NCBI RefSeq assembly: GCF_023028345.1
Contig: NZ_CP095490.1
Span: forward strand, 186,001-250,000
Source of the DNA: Halorientalis marina
Lineage (GTDB): Archaea > Halobacteriota > Halobacteria > Halobacteriales > Haloarculaceae
Direction: 5' to 3'
DNA: 64,000 bases
Shown: positions 1 through 7,843 of the stretch, piece by piece
Numbering within the stretch: position 1 is the stretch's first letter
How the letters are laid out: each line of letters begins with the position of its first letter
Notes under the pieces: model-generated
What the model was told of the DNA's origin: nothing
The model's input: the letters and a program-made list of their open reading frames with translations, nothing else
Databases searched by the model: none
Translations under genes and position numbers: made by a program

Positions 1-95
1 CGGAGACGATCGAGGAGCGTCTCGAGGAAGCCGAAGCCAAGGGTGACGACGTCGACGGCGAAGAGCCGGAACAGGAAACATTGATCGAGGACTAA
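1..95 (+). CDS. C-terminal end of an acidic protein, cut by the window edge
   Basis: Only the last 30 codons are present, read in the frame starting at base 3 and ending at a TAA at 93-95. The visible tail is very rich in Glu and Asp, which is typical of a haloarchaeal protein terminus and carries no recognisable domain. The stop lies three bases before the next start, so the two genes may be co-transcribed. No function can be proposed from this fragment. Confidence 0.7.
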   Translation, partial: ETIEERLEEAEAKGDDVDGEEPEQETLIED

Positions 96-98
96 CGA

Positions 99-479
99 GT
101 GATGTTTGGGCGTAGTTCCGGAATCAACTCGAAATACGACGATCCCAGCAGTCACGACGGGAAGTATCCGCCTGACTGGGACGCTCGCCGGCAGGCCGTC
201 TACGAACGCGATAACTACACCTGCCAGGATTGTGGGTTGCGGAGTGGACCTCACGCCGGCGACGGCGGGGCGACTCTCCACGCGCACCACCTAATCTCAC
301 TCCGTGACGGCGGGGGGCATCATCTGGCGAACCTCGTGACGGTCTGTCAGTACTGTCACGACGGTATCCACGGCCATCTGACTGGTAGTCAGTACGATGA
401 GGGCGAACACAATGCCCTGCGAGTCCTCCGAGTAGTTGGCAGAGTGGCTCTCCGCATTCTCAGGCGTGTGATTCGGTAG
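99..479 (+). CDS. HNH endonuclease family protein
   Basis: A small protein of 126 residues with a compact HNH nuclease fold. The structural zinc ligands are visible as C42-x2-C45 and C83-x2-C86. The catalytic element runs from the HAHH motif (residues 61-64), through an Asn near residue 78 in the LANLVTVC segment, to H87 and H91. HNH proteins of this size nick or cut double-stranded DNA with a divalent metal and are common as stand-alone genes in mobile DNA and restriction clusters. The start is GTG at 99 or ATG at 102; the latter fits better. It follows the upstream gene almost without a gap. Confidence 0.85.
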   Translation: MMFGRSSGINSKYDDPSSHDGKYPPDWDARRQAVYERDNYTCQDCGLRSGPHAGDGGATLHAHHLISLRDGGGHHLANLVTVCQYCHDGIHGHLTGSQYDEGEHNALRVLRVVGRVALRILRRVIR

Positions 480-527
480 TCATGGGCGGATGAGTCTGTC
501 TCCGCTCACCTACCCGGTCAAATCGGA

Positions 528-1313
528 TTAATTGTGCCTGATCGCGCCGGGGATCGGCGCCGAGTACGGCCCCGGTTCTTCCATCACGAGGTCGTCGTGG
601 GGAGCTGCACGGACGGCGAGTGTCGGACTGGAGACAGAGTCAATCGTATGCATGAATCCGGGTTCACTGCTGTAGATGCTGAAAGCGTCGATGACGACTC
701 TAACGAGTTCAGCGCGAACGGCATCGGTGTCGATGCCAGCGATGAGCTTCTCCTCGGGCCCAGGTTCGGAGCCGGTGGGGACGACCTCGATTCGGATGTC
801 TTCCACTGGTGGTTGCGACGGCTCGGCCCACGGTGTGAGTGTGTAACGGTCAATTGGCCCGACAAATTCGGGGACGGCGTATCCCAGTGCATTCTCGAGG
901 AGCGTTCGCACGTACGGTCCGCTTAGGAAGAGAATGTCGTCGAAGTGGGCGGGGCCGCGACCGGCTGATAGATTGCCCACGTCGCCGTCGTCCACCGCGT
1001 CGAGTTTGGAGCCGACTGGTTCGTCACCGTCGCCATCACTCGGGCTGTAGCGTTGGACATCGAGATACTTCGAGCGGTCTGCCTGTTCGATGAGCCGGTG
1101 TGTGAGGAAGTTCCCCTTCTGCGCGGCTGAGAGCGCGAGCTGGAGTTCGTCAAGGGCACGGACAGAGAGCGGAAGGTATTCGGGCGGGAGGCCACGCTGC
1201 CCGACTGCGGCGTGGAGCGCGGAGACGGAGACCGGCGAGTACTTTGGTTCGCTGGAGGGTGCGTCTGGGGCGGTGTCGAATGGAGACCCGTTCCCATTGG
1301 AGGGTGCAGTCAT
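528..1313 (-). CDS. Uncharacterised acidic haloarchaeal protein
   Basis: A protein of 261 residues starting at ATG 1313. Longer in-frame readings run past the promoter and are unlikely. No known domain is recognisable. The N-terminal 30 residues are Ser/Pro/Asn-rich and look disordered; the rest appears globular with a helical segment near residues 35-80. There are no transmembrane segments or cysteine pairs. It converges on the HNH gene and has its own TATA-like promoter. No function is proposed. Confidence 0.7.
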   Translation of the reverse strand: MTAPSNGNGSPFDTAPDAPSSEPKYSPVSVSALHAAVGQRGLPPEYLPLSVRALDELQLALSAAQKGNFLTHRLIEQADRSKYLDVQRYSPSDGDGDEPVGSKLDAVDDGDVGNLSAGRGPAHFDDILFLSGPYVRTLLENALGYAVPEFVGPIDRYTLTPWAEPSQPPVEDIRIEVVPTGSEPGPEEKLIAGIDTDAVRAELVRVVIDAFSIYSSEPGFMHTIDSVSSPTLAVRAAPHDDLVMEEPGPYSAPIPGAIRHN

Positions 1314-1344
1314 TTTCGTTCTACACGCATCCCTTCCTTCGTAC

Positions 1345-1356
1345 TTGTATATAAAC
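1345..1356 (-). promoter_or_regulatory. TATA box of the gene starting at 1313
   Basis: On the minus strand the sequence reads TTTATATA, about 34 bases before the ATG at 1313. Transcription would begin only a few bases before the start codon, as in the nearly leaderless mRNAs usual in haloarchaea. This supports the shorter start for that gene. Confidence 0.55.
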
Positions 1357-1537
1357 CAGAGCACGGGGGCCTCGTACTCGTCAAATTCCCCAAATATACT
1401 GACTGCCGAGAGCAGTTGTGGGAATTTAGGTCTGCAGTCTTGCGGTTTTACCCATAATCACTCCAGAATTTTACCATAGATGTACGAAGTATATTTTTCT
1501 GGGAAGTCCCGACTGCTCTCCACCACTGAGGATATAT

Positions 1538-1765
1538 CTATGATTTCAATAATATCGAACAATCGCACTCAATTCCGGTATCAGTCTCACTTCGCCAAGA
1601 TTCACAGTCGTCACAATGAACCACCTCGAAAATTTTCTCGAAATCCTCTATGTTCGACTGTAGTTCATCCCTGGTGAACGACGCGACTTCGGGCTCGGAG
1701 TAGTGAACATTCTTATTCATTCCCCACAGGTTCTGATCGTCGATACAAAAGAACTCCACAAACAT
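1538..1765 (-). pseudogene. Remnant of the C-terminal zinc tail of a Rad50-like ATPase
   Basis: The 75-residue reading frame matches the last 60 residues of the ATPase encoded at 32554-34992. Shared landmarks in order are NVH, an acidic stretch, F/YT-x2-EL, a single Phe, then CDDC-x-SW and a closing CDC. The similarity starts near residue 10 and stops at the same C-terminus, so only the zinc-binding tail remains. The preceding part of the ATPase is missing and is replaced by the start of the pRiA4b-type gene, which overlaps by two bases on the other strand. It may still be read as a tiny zinc protein from ATG 1720, but a truncated relic is the simpler view. Confidence 0.6.
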
Positions 1766-2228
1766 GGCGACCTACCGTTTCCGCGTCAAGTACGAGCACG
1801 ATCCCCGGTCGCTGTGGCGGGACATCATCGTCGGGGCGGACCGAACCCTGGACGAGTTCCAGTCGGTGCTCAACTGCGCGGTCGGACTGAACCAGGACCA
1901 CCTCTGGTTCTTCGGAACTGACCAAGACTACTGGGACAGCGACGTCCAGTACAAGCGCCCTGGAGAGATCGAACAATCCCCAGACGGAATGTTGCGCGGT
2001 GGTGAGGAGTATGACGCGGGCGAGACGACAGTCGGTCAGATGGCCCGTCAGTTGGACTTGGACGAACGCGACCGGATCTGCTACCTCTTCGACTACGGTG
2101 ACGAATGGCGCTTCTATGCCATCCTCAAGGAGATCAACGAGGGCGGAACCAGCGATACAGAGCCGGAAGTCGCGAAAGAGAAAGGCGAGCCTGTCGAGCA
2201 GTATCCGCCACCCAGCGAAGGCTGGTAG
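1764..2228 (+). CDS. pRiA4b ORF-3-like domain protein (PF07929 type)
   Basis: A protein of 154 residues. The N-terminal YRFRVKYEHDPRSLWRDI segment, a central W-F-F-G-T-D block and the late FDYGDEWRF motif are hallmarks of the pRiA4b ORF-3/TnpR-passenger-like family. That family is widespread on plasmids and in mobile DNA and has no firmly established biochemical role. The C-terminus is acidic and Pro-rich. The ATG at 1764 lies directly after the relic of a Rad50-like tail, so the gene may have arrived with the event that broke it. It converges on the Bax1 gene. Confidence 0.8.
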   Translation: MATYRFRVKYEHDPRSLWRDIIVGADRTLDEFQSVLNCAVGLNQDHLWFFGTDQDYWDSDVQYKRPGEIEQSPDGMLRGGEEYDAGETTVGQMARQLDLDERDRICYLFDYGDEWRFYAILKEINEGGTSDTEPEVAKEKGEPVEQYPPPSEGW

Positions 2229-2264
2229 TCATCCTGAGGAATATCTGGGGCGAAGCGGCCCCGG

Positions 2265-3623
2265 TCAGTGTCGGTGATCAGGGGCGCGTCCGTCGATGGC
2301 GTGCGCCTCTGCCAACTCCACCACATCGTAGACGTGAATCCCTGATTTGAACCAGAGAACGCGGTCACTCACCCCCTCAAAGTCGTCCGCTGAGCACTCT
2401 AATCGCTCCGAAACTGCGACAAGCAGGTGGTCGAGATCGGCCCCCCGAATTTTCGCCAGCTTCTCGTTGAGGTACTCGGGTGTCCAGAAGCCCACGATTT
2501 CGAAGATTGCTCGTCGTCCATCCGGATGTTCGATCGCGAAGTCGGGGATCATGACTTCGGCACCGAGATCGAAGACGTCGTCTTCTCGGACAAGTTCCCA
2601 CTCCGTATTCGCTCGCTCCCACTTCCGGGCGAGCGTCCGCTCGACATCGCTATCGAACTGGTCGCCAGCACTGTAGTGCGAATCGAGGTCCTCCGTGTGG
2701 TCGAGCGCGAACTGTCGAGTCTCGCCGGTCGTCTCGTCGACGAGAATCGTCGCGGTCATCTCCCACCGATCACAGAGGGGCAACGCCGGCAGGAAGTTCG
2801 CCATGCGAATCCCGTACTTCTGCGATTGGGAGAACAGCGACGCGGGCCCGTCCAGCACGGCCTCGTAGCCGGCGGCCTGGTCGGTACTCGGGACGCGTTC
2901 ACCGTCGGCGTCGATCGGATAGATCCGGTGCATCAACCCGAACAGCTTCACGTAGCTGAACACCGTCCCGAAGTGATCCCAGACGCGAATTCGCATCTCC
3001 GTCGCATCGTAGAGCACCGCTTGGGCCAGCGCGAGGTTGTACCGGGTCAACAACCAGTCCACGGTGAGATCCGTGTGTTCGTACTCCGCGTCGCTGCTGC
3101 CGGTCAGGTTGGTCGTCGACGTCGATGCATCATCATCACTGGCGCACTGGTCGGCCGTCCGCGTCCCGATTCGGACGAGTCGCTTGTTGTCCTCGAGATC
3201 GGCGTACATCCCGCGATAACACTCTTCGAGCGACAGTCCGAGGTCGTCGGCGACCGCGCTGTACACCTCCAGTTTCTGTGTGTCCTCGCCGAGGGTGGGC
3301 TGGCGGACGATCGGATAGCGCTCGTTAGCTTTCTCGAAGAGTTGCTGGCGGATCTCGCGCGGTTCGACGGAGGCCACGACCTCGAATTCGCACTCGTCTT
3401 TGAGGAGCTTTGCGAGGCCCTGAACGATCTTGTAGTCCGTATCCGCGACAGTCAACTCGTCAATCGCGTCCTCAAGATCGCCTTTTGGTTCGCCGAGATG
3501 GGCCTCGAACAACTGGAGCAATTCCCGAGCGGTCTTTCGGTAGCGCTCCTCATCAGGATCGATGAACAGCGGCGTAGTCATCTCGTCGGTCGTTCGCGAG
3601 CGTGCGAGGTCAGCCGTCAGCAT
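2265..3623 (-). CDS. Bax1-type nuclease (DUF790), partner of XPB
   Basis: A protein of 452 residues that begins MLTADL, the usual start of DUF790 proteins. Archaeal Bax1 binds the XPB helicase and incises DNA at bubble and fork structures in nucleotide-excision-like repair. A PD-(D/E)XK-type nuclease signature lies near residues 350-375 (PDFAIEHPDG followed by FEIVGFW). A low-complexity Asp/Ser/Thr linker sits near residues 160-180. The start overlaps the end of the XPB gene by 14 bases, so the two are very likely translated together. Confidence 0.85.
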   Translation of the reverse strand: MLTADLARSRTTDEMTTPLFIDPDEERYRKTARELLQLFEAHLGEPKGDLEDAIDELTVADTDYKIVQGLAKLLKDECEFEVVASVEPREIRQQLFEKANERYPIVRQPTLGEDTQKLEVYSAVADDLGLSLEECYRGMYADLEDNKRLVRIGTRTADQCASDDDASTSTTNLTGSSDAEYEHTDLTVDWLLTRYNLALAQAVLYDATEMRIRVWDHFGTVFSYVKLFGLMHRIYPIDADGERVPSTDQAAGYEAVLDGPASLFSQSQKYGIRMANFLPALPLCDRWEMTATILVDETTGETRQFALDHTEDLDSHYSAGDQFDSDVERTLARKWERANTEWELVREDDVFDLGAEVMIPDFAIEHPDGRRAIFEIVGFWTPEYLNEKLAKIRGADLDHLLVAVSERLECSADDFEGVSDRVLWFKSGIHVYDVVELAEAHAIDGRAPDHRH

Positions 3624-5022
3624 TAGTTGTCACCCCCTCCCGGCGTCGCTGGGAGACGTAGGTCTCCATCGTCTCCTCGGTGATGATTTCGTAGAGACGG
3701 GCGGGCTGGCGGTCGTCCGTCGGTCGGAGGATCCGCCCGAGCCGTTGTGCGTACTGGCGTTTCGAGGCGCTCCCCGAGAGAATGATCCCGACGTTTGCCG
3801 CCGGGACGTCGATCCCCTCGTCGAGGACCTGGGAAGTCACGAGCATCGAGTACTCGCCCGTGCGGAACCGCTCAAGGATCTCGGTGCGTTCGTCCGTCTT
3901 CGTCTGGTGGGTGATGCATGGGACGATGAACTCCTGGGAGATGTCGTAGGCGAAGTCGTTGTTGGCGGTGAAAATGATGGCGCGGTCGTCGTGATGGCGC
4001 TTGATGAGATTGTCGAGCGTGTCGAGTTTCTTCTCGGCGGTGCGGGCGATTCGTTCGGCGCGTTGCTTGGCGATAAGTGCCCGCCGGCCTTGCGGGTCGT
4101 AGGACGTGCGCTTAAGAAACTCCGCATAACCTTCCTCTTTCCAGAGGTCGAACTCGTGACTGTCGACGTAGTCGCGATAGATCTGGTACTCCTCGTCGTA
4201 CTGTTGGCGCTCATCAACAGTGAGCTCGACAGACATGTGGATCGTCTCGTACTCACTAAGGTATTCGCCGGCGAGTTCGTCGACGTCCTCACGGTAGACG
4301 ACCGGGCCGAGGAGGTCCTCGAGGAGTTCGTGCTTGCCGTCGGGCCGCTCATACGTTGCAGTCAACCCGAGGCGATACGGCGCGATCATCATCTCGGGGA
4401 TCTGCCGGTAGGTCGGGGCTGGCAAGTGGTGTTCCTCGTCGACGACGAGCAACCCAAACTGGTCGCCGTATTCGTTGACGTAGCGATAGGCGCTATCGTA
4501 GGTGGTGACTGTGATCGCGGTGACGTCGTGGCTACCGCCACCGAGGACGCCGACCGACTCTGTAAGTTGGTCGCCGAAGGCGTTGGTGAGCGTGGCGTGC
4601 CACTGGTTCATCAGGTCGATTGTCGGCGCCATGACGAGCGCACTCACGCCGGCGTCAGCGATGGCCTGCAGCCCGAGGAAGGTTTTCCCGCTGCCCGTGG
4701 GGAGCACGACGCTCCCTCGCCGGTCGTGGTCGATCCAGGCGTCGAGGGCGGCCTGTTGGTAGTCGCGCGGTTCGATGTGGAGCGCCGGCGTAAGCTCCAG
4801 GTCGGGGTAGGCCCGAGCAGCATCCTCGCAGGACCGACCGAATCCATCGCGGAGCGTGGCTTGGTCGTCGCTGCCCGTCCATGTGCCGGCCCATTCGAGG
4901 AGGGCTCGATATCGATATGCCTGTGTGCGATGCTCGTCGACGCGGTCGTCCCACTCCGCGTAGGGCACATTCTCGGGCGCGTCACGGAGCAGGAGGGTTC
5001 CGTCGTCGAATTCGATCCGCAT
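3610..5022 (-). CDS. XPB/Rad25-family DNA helicase
   Basis: A superfamily 2 helicase of 470 residues. Motif I (Walker A) is LPTGSGKT near residues 105-112, followed by Ia (APTIDLMNQW), motif II DEEH, motif III LTAT, and in the second RecA domain LVTSQVLDEGIDVP and QRLGRILRP, the last being motif VI. The N-terminal 90 residues match the damage-recognition region of archaeal XPB. It should unwind DNA at lesions and hand the structure to Bax1, encoded immediately downstream with overlapping ends. Haloarchaea often keep several XPB-like genes, so this may be an accessory copy. Confidence 0.88.
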   Translation of the reverse strand: MRIEFDDGTLLLRDAPENVPYAEWDDRVDEHRTQAYRYRALLEWAGTWTGSDDQATLRDGFGRSCEDAARAYPDLELTPALHIEPRDYQQAALDAWIDHDRRGSVVLPTGSGKTFLGLQAIADAGVSALVMAPTIDLMNQWHATLTNAFGDQLTESVGVLGGGSHDVTAITVTTYDSAYRYVNEYGDQFGLLVVDEEHHLPAPTYRQIPEMMIAPYRLGLTATYERPDGKHELLEDLLGPVVYREDVDELAGEYLSEYETIHMSVELTVDERQQYDEEYQIYRDYVDSHEFDLWKEEGYAEFLKRTSYDPQGRRALIAKQRAERIARTAEKKLDTLDNLIKRHHDDRAIIFTANNDFAYDISQEFIVPCITHQTKTDERTEILERFRTGEYSMLVTSQVLDEGIDVPAANVGIILSGSASKRQYAQRLGRILRPTDDRQPARLYEIITEETMETYVSQRRREGVTTNADG

Positions 5023-5415
5023 TCGCTATGTAGATGCATGCGACCGGTCGGATTCAATCTGTGGGTCGCGTTTGAGTGGTTCCTGTGACTCGACGTGGCG
5101 GCTTCGGTGCTTCATACTCTTCGTTCGAAACTAGTGCTCTGTCAATCGCCAATTATCGAAGTTGCAAGGCTAAAAGTTCGCCTTCAGGACGGGGAGGATA
5201 TCAAGATACTCTCGTATATACGTACGTGAACGGTTGGGCGAGCAACGCTCACCAGATTGATTTGACGACGACAATCTCTCAGACGGCAGGCTTTACCTCA
5301 AGTAGACTAACCTCTGCTTCCACTTTCACTTTGGTTCACTGAGGTATATGTGGGCCTGTCCCCTTAGAGAGAAGCAGAGGGAATTGCGTCCCTCAGTCAC
5401 ACGCTTCACACTCAT
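5023..5415 (+). other. Gene-free interval upstream of the XPB operon
   Basis: A 393-base interval between the XPB start and the first tiny zinc gene. It should contain the promoter of the XPB-Bax1 operon on the minus strand. It also holds a degenerate insertion-sequence right end at 5176-5203. The possible short reading frame at 5076-5342 has a composition unlike neighbouring genes and no visible promoter or domain, so it is not called. Confidence 0.5.
5176..5203 (+). repeat. Solo right end of an IS200/IS605-type element (degenerate)
   Basis: The sequence CCTTCAGGACGGGGAGGATA followed by TCA resembles the right terminus of IS200/IS605 (IS1341-type) elements. The intact element at 27.5-28.8 kb ends on its own strand with GGCGCGGAGGATGTCA, sharing the GGAGGAT-TCA end. 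Here the hairpin arm preceding it (TTCGCC/GGACGG) is largely unpaired and no tnpB lies next to it. It is best read as a decayed solo end. Confidence 0.4.
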
Positions 5416-5553
5416 ATGAGCACTCAGGACCCGCACCTCGGCGACTGCCCGCATTGCGGTTGTGAGATTCTGTCCCGTCATACTCTGATAGAGTATGCGG
5501 GCGGTGTCTGGGCTGAATGTCCCGAGTGCCGGGATGTCGTTGACCCACAGTGA
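5416..5553 (+). CDS. Tiny zinc-binding protein with two CPxC motifs
   Basis: A 45-residue reading frame from ATG 5416 to TGA 5551-5553. It has a CPHCG motif near residue 12 and a CPECR motif near residue 37, spaced to form one zinc ribbon. Haloarchaea encode many such micro-proteins, and this one resembles the family annotated as DUF7837 (from memory, not searched). They are thought to regulate or bridge protein contacts, but no function is established for this member. It is followed after six bases by a second, unrelated tiny zinc protein. Confidence 0.65.
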   Translation: MSTQDPHLGDCPHCGCEILSRHTLIEYAGGVWAECPECRDVVDPQ

Positions 5554-5559
5554 GTCTCT

Positions 5560-5706
5560 ATGTTACGAGTCCTAAAGCGGCTGTCTCCGAGCTCACCTGA
5601 TACAACAGTACTGTTCGAGTGTCGATCTTGCGGGACCAGTTTAGATGAGCTCCAGGACTCCTGTCCCGAATGCGATTGTAGTGATATCGCTCGGTACGAA
5701 TTATAA
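5560..5706 (+). CDS. Second tiny zinc-ribbon protein
   Basis: A 48-residue reading frame from ATG 5560 to TAA 5704-5706. It contains FECRSCGTSL near residues 18-27 and CPECDC near residues 34-39, and ends in ARYEL, a tail common in small haloarchaeal rubrerythrin-like zinc peptides. The basic N-terminus (MLRVLKRLSP) may bind nucleic acid or a partner. It lies six bases after the preceding micro-protein gene, consistent with one short transcript. Its end overlaps the stop of a PadR fragment on the other strand. Confidence 0.62.
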   Translation: MLRVLKRLSPSSPDTTVLFECRSCGTSLDELQDSCPECDCSDIARYEL

Positions 5707-5889
5707 CTCGACGTACTGGCGTTCCCAGTCATGCCGGGCTTCGAGTACTCGCTGTCCGCGTTTGGTAACTGTATTGACGTTTGCCCGGCAGTCTTTGTCT
5801 CCTTTCTTGACCAGCTCCTTTTGAACCAGCGTATCGAGGTTGGGGTAGAGATGTCCGAGAAACTTCGTGCCTGTGTTGAGGACACCCAC
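5701..5889 (-). pseudogene. C-terminal half of a PadR-like winged-helix regulator
   Basis: The frame encodes GHLYPNLDTLVQKELVKKG followed by a wing strand and a closing LEARHDWERQYVEL. This is the second half of a haloarchaeal PadR-type winged helix, including the recognition helix end and the wing. The first half, normally about 40 residues with the first two helices, is absent: an in-frame stop lies seven codons upstream of the GTG at 5887-5889. A functional regulator is unlikely. The Mrr gene end at 5933 lies just beyond the break. Confidence 0.6.
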
Positions 5890-5932
5890 GCGCCGACTGA
5901 TTTGGGCTCCTCAATCTGGAGATTCCCGTGAT

Positions 5933-7297
5933 CTAGATAACACCGCCGATGACGAGTAGCCCGATAACAACTAGCAGCGCCGCAACCACGCTCGCCCCAG
6001 CCAAGAGTTTGTTCTCCATCGCTTTCTCGTGGATCGGCATCTCGGTGTACTCCTCACGGAAGGCCTCGAGATTGCCATCGTCGTAGAAGTACTTCGTCTT
6101 CAACGCGAACCGCTCAGTTACCGCACAGCCCGTACAGACCGGTTCCTGCTTCACCCGTTCGGTCTTGATGTGGCTGTCGCAGGCGATCGCTCCACAGTTG
6201 GGACAGTAGGTGTACGTCTTGTCGACACCGCTCGTGTCACAGTGGACGCAGCGATGGATCCCGTCCTCCGCGGTGACCCGAGAGGGGCCCGCCGCGTAGT
6301 AATCGTAGGGATAGGTGTACTCTTTGAGATCGGTCGTATGCCGCACCTCAGGCAGGTAGACTGGCTCGATCGACTGGACAGAGATGTCCGAGCGGTTCGG
6401 CTCGCAGGTCTTGTTGTACGTGACGTTGTTGTCGCCGGTGTAGGTCACCGTCGTCGTGTGGAAGTCCTGGAGGCGGTCGACGGCCCACTCCTTGTACGCG
6501 GTCTGCGTCTGTCCGAACCGGCGCTCCTCAACGTCGTCGAATACATTGCCGAATCGGTCGGTGTCTAGGTCGACCGTCGCGTGCAGGTTTTCGGTGACCA
6601 GCGTCGCGACGTCGTCGTCAGCTACCTGTGGATGTCCGCGGTCAGCGTGAACGACGAACCGCGTCCGTGCGTTGATTCGGTGGATGACGCCGACCGATGT
6701 CTCGAAGACCGCGTTAGTGTCAGCGGTGACTGCCACGACTGGCCGAAACGTCGCCTCCGAGTATGGCGCTGGCAGGTCGGCGGCCTCGATGTTCTCGATG
6801 TCGCGGAACGCCTCCGCGACGGCCGCCTCCACATCGGCTGCCGGGTCGTACGGGCGGAGCGTCTCGTCACAGAGGATTTCGATTCGACCGTTGTAGAGGT
6901 CGAGGCCGATCTCGTCGGCGATCTCACGGAGGTCCTCGCCGTCTAGCAACTCGATGGGATGCGGGTCGTCGTTCTGCTGAAGCCGGGTAGCGTACTCCTG
7001 AGCGGGGTTCGTGAACCGCCCGGTTGTGACGACCATCCCGTGTTTTGGCCCCTCGAAGTCGAACGTCGCGATGGCCGAATGTAATTTCTGTACGACCGGC
7101 CGTCCGACTGTATCCGTGTGCTTACACTCAACGATGATTGCACGACGGGTGCCGTCGACGACCTCTTCCATGATGACGTCACGCCCCTCGTCGGCCGTCC
7201 GCTCGGCCTGCCGGACATTCTCGTAGCCGAGGTTTCGAAAGACGTCTTCCACCACGTCCTCAAACTCGAATCCGGAGAGGTCGTCCAGTACAGCCAT
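5933..7297 (-). CDS. Membrane-anchored Mrr-type restriction endonuclease
   Basis: A protein of 454 residues starting at ATG 7297, 30 bases from a strong TATA box. The N-terminal 130 residues form an Mrr-like PD-(D/E)XK nuclease domain with E-G-RDVI and IVECKHT, the acidic and ECK catalytic residues. A long middle region has no recognisable domain. A zinc ribbon follows (CVHC, CPNCG, CTGC), then one transmembrane helix in the last 25 residues. Mrr enzymes cut foreign or modified DNA. The combination of nuclease, zinc ribbon and terminal membrane anchor suggests action at the cell envelope, for example on incoming DNA, but this is inference. Confidence 0.8.
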   Translation of the reverse strand: MAVLDDLSGFEFEDVVEDVFRNLGYENVRQAERTADEGRDVIMEEVVDGTRRAIIVECKHTDTVGRPVVQKLHSAIATFDFEGPKHGMVVTTGRFTNPAQEYATRLQQNDDPHPIELLDGEDLREIADEIGLDLYNGRIEILCDETLRPYDPAADVEAAVAEAFRDIENIEAADLPAPYSEATFRPVVAVTADTNAVFETSVGVIHRINARTRFVVHADRGHPQVADDDVATLVTENLHATVDLDTDRFGNVFDDVEERRFGQTQTAYKEWAVDRLQDFHTTTVTYTGDNNVTYNKTCEPNRSDISVQSIEPVYLPEVRHTTDLKEYTYPYDYYAAGPSRVTAEDGIHRCVHCDTSGVDKTYTYCPNCGAIACDSHIKTERVKQEPVCTGCAVTERFALKTKYFYDDGNLEAFREEYTEMPIHEKAMENKLLAGASVVAALLVVIGLLVIGGVI

Positions 7298-7325
7298 TCC
7301 GTTCCAAGTGGAGTATACGTTGCTA

Positions 7326-7338
7326 CTATTATATACAT
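7326..7338 (-). promoter_or_regulatory. TATA box of the Mrr-type gene
   Basis: The minus strand reads GTATATAATA about 30 bases before the ATG at 7297, giving an essentially leaderless transcript. It decides the start in favour of 7297 over longer in-frame extensions reaching 7444, which would run through this promoter. Confidence 0.55.
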
Positions 7339-7532
7339 TGTCGAGGCAGACGGTGAAAACACGGCGCCGTGACCACGGGTATTGTTTACTCTCCTCACAA
7401 AGTTCCCGACGCCGTCTGGCAGAAGAAGGAGCGTTGGATATCACTTCTGAAGGTCAGTAAGTTGCCCAGAATCAGCGTAACTCAGAGCGGGAGTGGAGCT
7501 TCCTCGCGGACATCCCGAAGTGAACCGGACCG

Positions 7533-7718
7533 CTACGGACTGGCACGGAACTCGCCGTGTTTCAGTCCGAAGAAGAACGCGACGACCGAGAAGACGATCA
7601 TTGAGGGCAGAACCATCATGAAGACCGTTGAGGGAGCCATTACGGACGTGAGCGCGACTGTTGCGACGGCGACGATTGCGGCGAGCGGAACCACTGAGCG
7701 CGTGAAATCAAATTTCAT
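7533..7718 (-). CDS. Small two-helix membrane protein
   Basis: A 61-residue protein with two hydrophobic helices (about residues 9-28 and 33-51) and a short charged tail GLKHGEFRA. Proteins of this exact form are common in haloarchaea, probably the family labelled DUF7333 (recalled, not searched). It has no catalytic features and would sit in the cytoplasmic membrane. It lies alone between the Mrr gene and the CNNM/CBS gene, all on the minus strand. Confidence 0.65.
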   Translation of the reverse strand: MKFDFTRSVVPLAAIVAVATVALTSVMAPSTVFMMVLPSMIVFSVVAFFFGLKHGEFRASP

Positions 7719-7843
7719 ATCCGTGATTGTAGCCGGACGAATAAAGCGTTTGAGAATGTACGTTATTAATCAGTAAGTTGAAAAGTATTGCTCTGAATAG
7801 GAGCGCGTGGAGATTTTGTCGGCTTTGGACTCGTACAGCCAGT

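Noticed and set aside
2427..5088. Long plus-strand reading frames opposite the XPB and Bax1 genes
   Set aside because: They are antisense shadows created by high GC and codon bias; their Arg/Val-rich composition and lack of domains do not fit haloarchaeal proteins.
5076..5342. 88-residue reading frame before the tiny zinc genes
   Set aside because: Ser/Thr-rich with no domain, overlaps the decayed insertion-sequence end and has no promoter of its own.
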